In this document: positions 8,085 through 17,064 of the stretch, in pieces | Position numbering within the stretch: the first letter of the stretch is position 1 | Layout: every line of letters starts with the position of its first letter | NCBI GenBank assembly: GCA_015501595.1 | Contig: JADNRX010000970.1 | Span: forward strand, 1 to 17,064 | Reading direction: 5' to 3' | Length of the DNA: 17,064 nucleotides | Source: Hymenopellis radicata | Taxonomy: Eukaryota; Basidiomycota; Agaricomycetes; Agaricales; Physalacriaceae | Program-made: the position numbers and the translations under genes | The notes under the pieces: generated by a model | What the model saw: only the letters and a program-made list of their open reading frames with translations | Told to the model about the DNA's origin: nothing | The model's database searches: none

Positions 8085-10867
8085 GAATCTAAACACTTAG
8101 TTAGAGGTGGAGTACCTTATCATTGCTGCGAACAAGGCTGATGATGACAGCATCCTTTTCTCGCCCCTGCATACCATCGACGGTGCCGATCTCGAGTGCG
8201 GCGCCATATCCAGGGCGCAAAAGTGACGTGAGGAGCGTCACTTGTGCTTGGTACCTGCGAGAAGCTTTAAGATGGTCCAGTCCGAGCTACGACGGATCAT
8301 CTTACGGTGTGATGATAGCTATTTGGCCAGCGGAAACGCCCATTCCTGTCTACGCAGTGAAAAATTCAGAGGGGACCACGAAAGGCATAGGCCCACATAC
8401 CAATTTGTCCACCCAGGACTTGACGACCATCGCTTCGTTCTCGTTGCATCGCGAGCCCTCGTCGCCATCGCCCTCGAGACGCTCAAAGTATTCACATCCT
8501 GCTGTATCGAAAAACACGACAGGAGTGCCGAGGACCTCTTTGATGGCGTCTTCGTCTGTGTCATCGGGCTCGACGATATCGCTCAGTAAGTGTTCAGACA
8601 CCGAATTGTGGGATTCCAGTTTGTTCTGATAGAGCGTCTTGGAGGGGAACTGACATATCGTTGAATGCATGCTGGGGCTACATCAGTCACATCGCTATGG
8701 AACACCTGCTAGAAGATACGAACCGATATTGAACAGTCAACATACGCTTTATTTTATTTCCATACATCTTCTCTAAACGATCAAATATCGTCGTCTCGAG
8801 CGTCCGGGGAGGAATTAGTGACGGTAACTTCGATTTCGCGGATACAACAGGTTTCTCAGTTTCCTCAGGTTCAGTTGAATCCGAATCGTCCAAGTCTGAC
8901 GCATCTTCCTTCGCTTTCGGTGCCGTCTTTTTGGCTTTCGGAGCGGGCCGTTTAGCCTTCTTCTCCTTTTTCGCCTTGTCGAGAGAGAGTACCGTTGGCG
9001 GCAGCTGCAGCGGATCACCCGCCAAGATGAGCTTGCTAGCCTTGAAAATCGGGACCCAGCAAACCTAGGAGAGACGCACGTCAATAAACCGTCTACGACT
9101 CTTATGCATACCAGGATGACATACCGGTTCAAGTGCCTGAGTAGCTTCATCAATGATAACGACGTCGAAGGTATGATTCCTTAATTGTCGTCCACCAGCA
9201 GAGTGGCATGTCGTGAGCACAACCTCGGGAATGTCAGTAGGACATTCGCAGAGGAACACTAAATAGAGTAAGTCTACCTGCGATTCGGCCAAGACAGCCT
9301 CTACCACTCCGCCTTCTCTCTGTCGGTATCTGATGCTCAAGTTAGCCTCGGAAGGTCGAAAAAGGAACTCGACCAACTCCTTCCGCAGCGCCTTCACATC
9401 TTCCCACAGTTTCTTTCGCTCAGCACCTTTCGGTCGTTTCCCTTTGGCGCCTTTGCCACTCCCAGATAAAACGTTCAGTGTAGATTCCAGTTCAGCGCGG
9501 ACATCTTTCGCCAGAGCCGCCTAATAATGTACCTCAGTGATGACAGAGAATCGGCCACTCGTTACAGACCTGGTCAGTCCTCGAAGCTTTCACCTCTAGA
9601 GTCGAGTCCAAGACGCCTTCATGCGCCATGACCCGCGCTGGATGTCCGATCCGGGTCACTTTGAGCCGCTCTCCCTTCTCCCCAGGTGGAAGCGCCAACA
9701 GTCGTTCCAGAATATTGTCCACCGAGAGATTAGACGCGCCGCATACAAGCAATCTGCGAGGTTTCCCATTTGGTGCAGGCGAATGGGTTAGCTGTCGGAT
9801 GATTTCTATTAAGGTGTGCGTCTTTCCGGTGCCTATCGATGAATACGTCAGCCGAGGATAGTAGAGTTCAATATGAATCTACCAGGCGGTCCGTGGATGC
9901 ATGCGACTTCCGGTGCTTCCAAGCAAAACTTGATGGCGTCCTTTTGACTGGGATTGAGAGTGTCATCGAAAAATTGGATAGGTGGCACAGGGACAGGGTC
10001 CGAAAGAGGCGAAATCGCGGTCAAAACTTGAATAAGAGGTGTTAGTTTGGGAATGGCTTTGTCGTTGGGCTGGAATGATCTGAGCCAGGCCGCCATTCAG
10101 GTTAACGAACAAGAATAGGCTTACTTTAGATCCCGTTACAACACTTTCAAGTGTATCGATAGCCTTGTCCATCCTTATTTCACGTCAGATCATTGAAAAT
10201 GATTTTAAAGGCGTGTAATACCTATCATATGTTACACTGTTGGCAATCTTCAGAACGCGACATCGTTCTGGTAGATCGAGGTCGCTTGAAGAGTCCGATT
10301 GATCTACAGCCACGACAACACGAGTATCAGAGACCTAGAAGATGAAACGGAATCGAAGACATAAAGCGGCGAAATTACCTTGTAAACAACGCCTTCAACT
10401 GCAGAACTGGTCGTTTCGGTAGTGCTTGCGCTCTTTTTTGGTTTCTTCTGTGCGGCCGCATTCGTCACATTCGCCTCGACTCTTGCAAGATCTCCAGGAC
10501 TATCGGATGTTCAGAGGTCAGGTGCAATCTAACGAAGAAGGAAGATTCTTATACCGAAGGGTGTGGGGCGGGAAAATGACAGATGTATGGTATGCCGCCG
10601 GCCGTTCTAGCTCAATAAGGCTGCCTTGAATGAACAAATTTTCACAAGCGAGCACTTGTCCATCACTTACGTCTTCCCACCGAGCCCCACGTTCATCGAT
10701 ACAACACCAAGACCGGCGAGAGATAAACCTTTCTGTTCCAAGAGCGTCGGACCGCAATTTGATAAAAGAAGGGAGCTCCGTTCAATTTCTGCATTTCTTT
10801 CTTGGGCAAGAAGGTGGCGTTGTCGCGCAATGAAGGCAGTGAAGGCGGCGTTCTGCGGCTCTGTCAT
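7776..10867 (-). CDS. SF1 DNA/RNA helicase of the Hcs1/SMUBP2 (IGHMBP2) family
   Basis: Sixteen exons give 769 residues with no frame break: 10867-10671, 10620-10555, 10499-10379, 10334-10222, 10173-10125, 10069-9883, 9832-9570, 9520-9278, 9223-9125, 9064-8724, 8671-8401, 8349-8306, 8254-8116, 8062-8023, 7962-7934 and 7883-7776. Motifs in order are Walker A GPPGTGKT (about 241-248, split by an intron), DEATQ (438-442), GDPLQLPP (462-469), QYRMH (558-562), ITPYQAQV, GTVDGMQGREKD (688-699) and VAMTRAKRHL (725-734). Family members are ATP-dependent 5'-3' helicases, and yeast Hcs1 associates with DNA polymerase alpha. The N-terminal residues 1-180 match the SMUBP2/Hcs1 beta-barrel region (FPPHTLRPGDLARVE). 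A Lys/Ala- then Asp/Glu-rich insert of about 50 residues follows GDPLQLPP. Start: the ATG at 10867 precedes TEPQNAAFTAFIARQ, typical of the family. Confidence 0.92.
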
Positions 10868-11002
10868 TGTTGGTGACAGAAAGAGGCAAAGTACAAAAAA
10901 GGCAATGAACGCACAGAAATCCGGGCCGGACGTAATTTGACAATTTGCATCAGGATCGTATACGCCTTTCACGTCATCAAAGGCGCATTTGTGGTGACTT
11001 AC

Positions 11003-11219
11003 CATCATCGCACGCTGCAGGGGCGGGGAATATAGTTTGGGTTGAGTTACTCATACAATTATTCAAGTTACTACTTACTTAGTGGGGATGAGGTCTTCAC
11101 ATGAAGTCCACGACGCACATGTGCGAGGAACTTGAAGTTGGGCTCGTCGATGATTCGGACCGGAGGCCCCAGTCAGAAGCCTCGCCCAGGATGAGTTTAC
11201 AGAAGAAGATTGATTTGGC
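11003..11219 (-). other. Unassigned coding-like remnant upstream of the helicase
   Basis: On the minus strand, AKSIFFCKLILGEASDW (from 11219) joins PPVRIIDEPNFKFLAHVRR and GLHVKTSSPL (to 11079) if one base is adjusted in the CCCC run at 11167-11170. The segment ends at a good donor (GTAAG, 11078-11074). An acceptor CTGCAG follows at 11015, and a short downstream piece ends at another GTAAG. No start, stop or family is recognised. It could be a decayed gene, or an exon of an unknown gene whose other parts I cannot find. The cysteine-rich reading just upstream (CGTCPTLM) may belong with it. Confidence 0.3.
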
Positions 11220-11329
11220 TCATGCTCGGAACATCAGCGTAGGACAAGTTCCGCATCGCACATTGGCACTGGGGCACCACTGGGCACCATCGAATTCATG
11301 ATAGTAGGTTACGCTCACACTAATGGGGC

Positions 11330-12390
11330 TTTCTGATCATCTTAATCTTCAATAGCATGCCGTAGAGCCTCGGCAAACCGTTATCTCTCAAATGTATTCA
11401 TAAAATTTCTACTGTGCGAATCGTACGCAAGAATAAACGACTTACGCGCATTGTGCACGCGTACCGTCGAGGCGGGGTATGGCCAGGACCGGTATGTAAG
11501 ACCGAAAAACAATACAAATCACGGAGTATTCGATATTGAACAATGCTTATTCTGGGAGAGATAGCCGAAGTACCTGTACGACGCCACTGCGCCCTTGTAA
11601 TTACCATGTTGGCTTGTCTTGTACGTTGATTTGGCGTTGATAGCGATTTGATGCTTGGGTGTACGTATACTTCCGACCGGTAGTCAGTTATGCCCGCAAT
11701 GAAAGCCAAGGCCAAGTGACAGGAGATGCGCAGTGAGCCAGAAATAATCGCAAACGAGGGATTACGTTTCGGACCGTGTCGACAGTCGCCACAATGGCTA
11801 GAAGAGGGGCTGCTCTGATTCGAAAAATAGAAGGACGTTTATGATTTAATTGAAAGTTGGACGTCGGATAATGCTGTCAAGGGAAAGCACTTGGTGGGAT
11901 CATATAGGAGCTATACCGCGACAGCTCCACAGGCATGCAGTGCCGTTATGTAGGTTATCGGTAAAGGTGAAAGTCAGTAGCAGCTGCGACAGGAGTTGGC
12001 TTGCAAGAAAGACGTTGGCACCTGACCCCTCGCGGTCATCTGTGGTATGTAGGTCCATGCTGATCCAGGATTCGAGGCCGAGGTCACTAGTGGTTTAACA
12101 CGACGCGAACTGAGTACTGGTCAAGGTCAAATTTCTCCTGAACAGTATAGATAAGGGGGTTTGAGCCGACGGAGCAAATGAAGAGGAGACCAGGAGGAGA
12201 AATCACGGAGTTTGACGCGGTATAGCCCTAGCACCGGCTCGTTACGCGTAAAACCTCGTAAACAGCCAACTCGTGGGTGTTATCGATGCCTCGCTTCGCC
12301 AAGGTGCGGCAAGAGCGCCCCAATGAAAGAACATTCGAAATTGTTTTATGTGATTATCGCCCCATAATCGTTCCCTGTCGTTCCACGTTT
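11330..12390. other. Intergenic region without a recognised gene
   Basis: About 1 kb between the helicase/remnant region and the INO1 promoter. It contains a minus-strand frame of 105 codons (11715-11398), but its protein looks random and has no family motif. I see no tRNA, repeat array or mobile element signature here. Confidence 0.5.
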
Positions 12391-12392
12391 AG

Positions 12393-12424
12393 CCGACGTC
12401 GGACTTTGAAACAAATTTTATAAG
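12393..12424 (+). promoter_or_regulatory. Probable INO1 core promoter: palindrome and TATA-like box
   Basis: A perfect 10-bp palindrome CCGACGTCGG (12393-12402) lies 13 nt before TTTTATAAG (12416-12424). A CT-rich leader follows up to the INO1 ATG at 12648, about 220 nt downstream. Spacing suits a TATA-driven start near 12450. I see no CATGTGAAAT inositol element of the yeast type nearby. Confidence 0.45.
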
Positions 12425-12647
12425 AACCCGGGAGTTGCTACCTTCCCTTACCTACACCCACTACTTTCCAGCGTCTCTTGGACACTCTTCATCTCTCAGA
12501 GTTACTTGCTCCTGTGCATGTACTCGAACCAGCTTTGCAGCTCTCATAACTCTCATCGCGGCACCAAACACACGTCTGCTGCCGGGTTTCTCATATCGTT
12601 CTAAGTCCCTCCCCTCTGTCCTCTGTTGCATATAATCTATCTTCACA

Positions 12648-14424
12648 ATGTCTGCGTCCGGATACACCACTCCCGAATCCGAGCTCGAGGGCATCCTCCC
12701 CGTTCACCCCACGGCGGCTCGTCGTCCCCATGCCCTGGTCGTGCAGTCCGAGCACACCTCGTACTCTGACGAGCATATCACCGCCAAGTACAGCAACCGC
12801 GGTGCCAGTGTCATCGTCGCCGATGGACAGTTCATCATCAACCCGACAGTAGACTCGTTTGAGTTCCAGACGAAGCGCGAGGTTTCCAAAACCGGGTATG
12901 TCGTTTTTTTTTTCTCGCGTTATGATCGCCTCTGACGCGTTTTTTAGTCTCATGATGATCGGACTTGGAGGCAACAACGGTAGTACGTTGACTGCGACCA
13001 TCCTTGCGAACCGCCACAACATTACTTGGCACACCAAGTCTGGCATCCAGCAGCCTAACTACATTGGTTCGCTCCTCCGCGCCTCTACGGTCCGCATTGG
13101 CACGGAAGCTGGACCGGCAAGGATGTCCATGTTCCTGTGTCCGACGTCCTCCCTATGGTCCATCCCAATGACCTTGTTCTCGGCGGCTGGGATATTTCTG
13201 GCGCTCCTATGGACAAGGCCATGGAGCGCGCTCGTGTCCTCGACTACGACCTCCAGCGCCAAGTCGCACCTCACATGGCGGGCATGAAGCCTCTCCCCTC
13301 CATCTACTACCCCGACTTCATCGCCGCCAACCAGGAGGCTCGCGCCGACAACGTCATCCCCGGCACCGACAAGCAGGCACACCTCGAGCACATCCGGGCG
13401 GACATCCGCAAGTTCAAGAAGGACAATGACCTCGACCGTGTTGTCGTCTTTTGGACTGCCAACACCGAGCGCTACAGCGACATCATTCCTGGTGTCAACG
13501 ATACCGCCGACAACGTGTTGAAGGCCATCAAGGCTTCCCCACCCCGAAGTTTCTCCTTCCTCGCTATTCGCCGTGGCTGCCATCCTGGAGGGCGAGCCGT
13601 TCGTCAACGGTGCTCCTCAGAATACCTTCGTCCCGGGTGTCATCGCGCTTGCTGAGAAGCACAAGTCCTTCATCGGCGGAGACGACTTGAAGTCTGGCCA
13701 GACTAAGCTCAAGTCCGTTCTCGCCGAGTTCCTGGTCAATGCTGGTATTAAGCCTCTCTCTATTGCTTCGTACAACCATCTTGGTAACAATGATGGCCAC
13801 AACCTCTCGGCGGAACCGCAGTTCAAGAGCAAGGAGATCAGCAAGAGCAGCGTCGTCGACGACATGGTCGACGCGAACCGCTTGCTTTTCAAGGCGCCTG
13901 AGGGCAAGGGCAAGGGTGAGCACCCTGACCACATCGTCGTGATCAAGTATGTCCCCGCTGTTGGTGACTCAAAGCGCGCCATCGACGAGTACTACTCCGA
14001 GATTTTCTGTGGTGGTCGCTCCACTATCAACATCTTCAACGAGTGCGAGGTATGTTCCGTTGTTTGTTCTCGCGTTCACCCACTTATACCGCCTTAGGAT
14101 TCTCTTCTCGCGACGCCTTTGATCTTGGACTTGGCTATCCTCACTGAGCTCTTGACTCGCGTCAAGTACCGCAAGGCAGGCTCTGGCGAGTTCCAGCCTT
14201 TGTACTCGGTTCTTTCGCTCCTGTCGTACATGCTCAAGGCGCCGCTCGTCAAGCCAGGTCAGTTCACATTCGGCCAAGGGAATGTTCTGCGTCTGACATT
14301 TCTTTAAGGCACCGAGGTTGTCAACAGTCTCAACAGGCAGCGCAATGCTCTCGACTCGTTCTTGAAGGCGTGCATTGGCCTTGAGAATAACAGCGACTTA
14401 CTGCTCGAGACCAGGATCTGGTAA
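12648..14424 (+). CDS. INO1: Inositol-3-phosphate synthase (myo-inositol-1-phosphate synthase), frame-broken
   Basis: The enzyme converts D-glucose 6-phosphate to 1D-myo-inositol 3-phosphate using bound NAD+, the committed cytosolic step of inositol and phosphoinositide synthesis (EC 5.5.1.4). Exons are 12648-12895, 12948-14049, 14098-14257 and 14309-14424, with introns of 48-52 nt. Seen motifs are GLGGNNGST (NAD-binding, from residue 88), [77 protein letters not shown] (about 355-370) and [16 protein letters not shown]. The corrected length of about 541 residues matches the family. The frame is off by one between about 13105 and 13540: one base is missing before [10 protein letters not shown], and one C too many lies in the CCCC run 13537-13540. 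The two shifts cancel, but about 144 central residues would be wrong if both were real. Start context is CACAATGTC. Confidence 0.93.
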
Positions 14425-15083
14425 AATGCAGATGTCGGAGAATTGTGTCCCGCATGGATTCAACTCCATCTGCGGAGAAGGTCGACCAAAAGGGTCCCAT
14501 GTTCTTGTTTTCTTAGATGTGTATTACACCTGAATGTTACCTGATTGTCTGATATGAACGAGTGCGAGTTCTACACCAGTGGATTCCTTAAGCAACTTAG
14601 TTATGTTTAATGCGGCGCGAATCCTGGCAGTCCTAATGGTTCAGTGATTGTATAGTGTATTACCCGAATGCACTTTGCGTGCACATCTTGTAGCGCACTC
14701 AAAGCTGATCAGATCTCGATAAATAAGAGCGAAACATTGACGTTTCCGATTTGACAGCGGTGGTCAGGCTGGAAAATGTGGCGCAATATAATATTTGGTC
14801 TCATGGTCGTCATACATACACTTCGCTGGGAATGTTTACATGGTGATGCCCTCATGTTAAATTGCTTCATGCCAAATCCATGGTTAATACTGCGTCTGCT
14901 TTGGTTAACCAGAAACGTTCCTTGCCTAATCTGATTTCAATTTTCGTGATTGGCAGAGAAAATGACAGCAAGCAAAAAATAGTAAGCATATGAATTCACA
15001 AGTCCGTCGTAAAGAATTGACAATAAGTAAGTACTGTAGGAGTTTGCGTTAAAAAGTCATCAATCAGAGCATAAGTAGTCCGC
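14425..15083. other. Convergent intergenic region, 3' ends of INO1 and cupredoxin genes
   Basis: 659 nt, AT-richer than the flanking genes, holding the 3' untranslated regions of both convergent genes. No ORF, RNA gene or repeat of note is seen. An inverted pair CATCTGC...GATGGA-like sequence near 14431-14474 (CAGATG and CATCTG) might form a weak hairpin after the INO1 stop. Confidence 0.5.
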
Positions 15084-16353
15084 TCAGTAGCCAGCGCCGC
15101 TTCCACCACCGGTGTATCCACCAGTGCCGTTGATCTTGATAGCAAGCGCTTTGAAGGCATCAAAGTTCTTGTCGCTGTCTTGTTTGGCGTTAATCGAGAA
15201 CACCAATTCCAGACCCGCAGTGGCCCGTCTGTCCACAGAATCCCCAGATCGGCTTGTCCTGCGAAGCATTAGACATACCTCGTGGTAGGAAAGATTAACA
15301 TACATCGTAGATCGTGATCTGGAACGTGGGGAACTCGGTGGCGTTGGAGAAGACGGGCATACTGTAAATGACGTTGATGAGAACAGCGCAGAGGTCGTCC
15401 TGCGAAGAAATACATACAATCCAGAGTTGAATCCGACTTCTCCTGTGCTGGAGGTGTCAGCGAGCGGCTGGCAAGGGTTCTCGAAGCTGCTCTGGGTCGC
15501 GGTGTGGTTCTGGGATGGAAGACAAAGGTGACCGTGTCGTGGACGTTGGCCGTGATGTTCGGCGGCCCGTATGCAAGGCTGTCCGTCAACACCAACGATG
15601 ATCTGGTGGTCGCAGGGAGCTGAGGAAGGTATCAGTACTGCAATCGGTGGCGAGGAGAAAATCGCTTTACTGTAAGAACCGTCGTCCGAAGAATAGCTGT
15701 CGTCCCAGTAGGTACCGTCGTCATCGCAGGTGTAGCCAGGAGGAGGAGGAGCGGTGCCATTAGTGGCGATGGCCAAACGCCTTGAAGGCGGCGAACGAGT
15801 GGGGGTCGTAGTCGGGAGGCGGGTTAAATGGCAAACACCATACCTGCATTTGTGTCAGCGGGTAATGCCTATAAAGTGATGTCGAACCTACCCATGCCAC
15901 AATGACCGGTCTGTTCGCAGTGAATCCAGACGGGCTTGTCGTCAGTAACTGTGACATAGAATGACTTCGTCTCGTAGTCATCAGGCGAAACGGGCACACT
16001 AAAAGTCATGGACGTCAGCGTAGAAATGTAGGAATTAAAGGTTAACCTACAAGCCTGAATCGACACCATACTCTAGAGGAACACATGGAGTATCGAAAGC
16101 AGACTGGGTGACGGTATGGTTCTTGGGGTTGCTGGAGACAGCGTCAGATGGGTTTGTCGTGGCCATAGAGGCGGAAAATCGCTTACAAGTTGAACTGAAC
16201 GGTGTCACCGACGTCGGCATAGACATATTCGGGATAATACGCAAGCATGCCGTTCGGGCCAACCTCTACCGTGTGTGTTTGCCCTCCGTACGTGGCCATA
16301 GCCGCGGGCACAACAGCAGAAAGAGCAAGGATAAAAGCAGACAGTGTCATCAT
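15084..16353 (-). CDS. Secreted protein with two tandem cupredoxin domains, frame-broken
   Basis: Seven exons on the minus strand: 16353-16187, 16131-16051, 15998-15892, 15843-15671, 15619-15418, 15361-15304 and 15258-15084. The corrected protein is about 319 residues. A signal peptide (MMTLSAFILALSAVVPAAMA) is followed by two plastocyanin-like domains. Probable type 1 copper ligands are His61 (NHTVTQ), Cys110, His115 and Met120 (CEQTGHCGMGM) in domain 1. In domain 2 they are His214 (NHTATQ), Cys270, His275 and Met280 (CGQTGHCGSGM). Each domain ends in a similar (S/D)FxAFKALAI tail, pointing to internal duplication. The C-terminus is Gly-rich without a clear GPI signal. Five single-base breaks are needed: an extra T in CATTTAACC, an extra T in GCGTTTGGCC, one extra base after GGTGTTGACGG, one C missing in CATCCCAGAACC, and an extra T in GGAATTGGTG. 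Copper binding or redox function is inferred from the ligand set. Confidence 0.82.
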
Positions 16354-16469
16354 CGTGAAGATTAAAGCGCAAAAAAGCAAGTTGGCGTGTAGAAGAAGAA
16401 GAAGTCGAAAGACGCCAACGAAAGAGAAAGAACACCAAGCGGTAAGGAAATATAGAACCAGGCTGAGCC

Positions 16470-16475
16470 TTTATA
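16470..16475 (-). promoter_or_regulatory. TATA box of the cupredoxin gene
   Basis: TATAAA on the minus strand, 117 nt upstream of the ATG at 16353. This fits a transcription start near 16440 and a leader of roughly 85-90 nt. Confidence 0.6.
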
Positions 16476-16479
16476 GTGC

Positions 16480-17064
16480 CACAGTGTCCTATGTTCTCGG
16501 CTTCCATTAGTTCGGTTTCAGAATTTGACCACGCTAAACCGCGCACTGGTACGAACGCAGTGCTGCATTAGGCAGATTTTGCAGAGCCCGTGGGCGGTCG
16601 GGTCTTTCGGAGTTTCCGATTGTCGATGTGTCCAAGCGAGCCAAGGCAGTGCTTGTCCACGAAGTTGGTGGAAATCAAGAATGATGCGCCATTAATGCCG
16701 CAGACTACCCTCGATGGCTAATGCTTCGGTTCCTTGGCAGAACACGTAGTAGGACAGTCTGAGAGCACAGGCAGAATATGGACATATACGGTGGGGAGAC
16801 GGGCGATGGACGCTGATGCGGTACGAATGCGGATCTGAGTCCTGTGTCTTTGGTGGGTATGTTTCTGCTAGTGTCTGCGAGGATTGAATTGAGCAGCGCC
16901 TTGTGGGCGGGCTATCGGGGCACTCTTCATCAAACACTTTGGAAATAGCCCACTAATAACCCCCACTGTGATTATCAAGCCGTCTCGTTCTCTTCTTGTT
17001 TATCATATACACATACCTTCTTATTCATCTGGTCCTCGACGAGCTCTTCGTCTTACACTGCAGA
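16480..17064. other. Right-end region without a recognised gene
   Basis: It contains the far upstream region of the cupredoxin gene. From about 16940 it becomes pyrimidine-rich (CTCGTTCTCTTCTTG, CCTTCTTATTCATC), which resembles a fungal promoter/leader for a plus-strand gene starting beyond the window. No coding sequence is supported; the minus-strand frame at 16937-16692 has no family features. Confidence 0.4.

Noticed and set aside
11398..11715. A 105-codon minus-strand frame
   Set aside because: The translation has no motif or compositional sign of a gene, and no matching exons are visible nearby.
1..17064. tRNA, rRNA or CRISPR features
   Set aside because: No cloverleaf with A/B boxes, no rRNA-like conserved sequence and no regularly spaced repeats were seen on either strand.

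Overview
This window comes from a filamentous fungus, most likely a basidiomycete of the Agaricomycetes. The genes are split by many short introns of about 40-66 nt with GT...AG ends and CTGAC/TTGAC-like branch sites. Both strands are used, gene spacing is compact, and there are no operons. The proteins are typical fungal ones: a ketopantoate reductase, a RING protein, a TPT/DMT transporter, an Hcs1/SMUBP2 helicase, inositol-phosphate synthase and a secreted cupredoxin.

Layout from left to right. 1-1030 (+) is the 3' part of a 2-dehydropantoate 2-reductase gene with several frame breaks. 1111-1296 is a truncated copy of the 3' end of the RING gene found further right. 1574-2771 (+) is a six-exon orphan gene whose C-terminal half resembles a PD-(D/E)XK / HsdR-N type fold. 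3209-4929 (-) is an intact four-exon RING-finger protein with a long acidic tail. A divergent promoter at 4930-5367 carries a perfect 16-bp hairpin. 5368-6713 (+) is a triose-phosphate/nucleotide-sugar type transporter with frame breaks. 6626-7139 and 7566-8084 are two direct copies of the junction between the transporter tail and the helicase tail, separated by a 426-nt unrelated insert. 7776-10867 (-) is a complete 16-exon SF1 helicase of the Hcs1/SMUBP2 family. About 11003-12390 is mostly non-coding, with one decayed coding remnant. 12648-14424 (+) is INO1. 15084-16353 (-) is a secreted protein with two cupredoxin domains. The right end is promoter-like sequence without a recognisable gene.

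Two themes stand out. First, indels are distributed very unevenly. The orphan gene, the RING gene and the helicase (about 4.8 kb of coding sequence) can be spliced with no frame break. The reductase, transporter, INO1 and cupredoxin genes together need at least 14 single-base corrections, about half of them in homopolymers. This looks more like locally unpolished sequence than real decay, but only reads can decide. Second, two duplications share the form gene tail - insert - gene tail. In the helicase copies, all three coding differences are synonymous, which fits two haplotypes of a dikaryon joined in one contig, or an unequal exchange between them. No operon-like pathway links the neighbours. 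They appear to be independent housekeeping and accessory genes.
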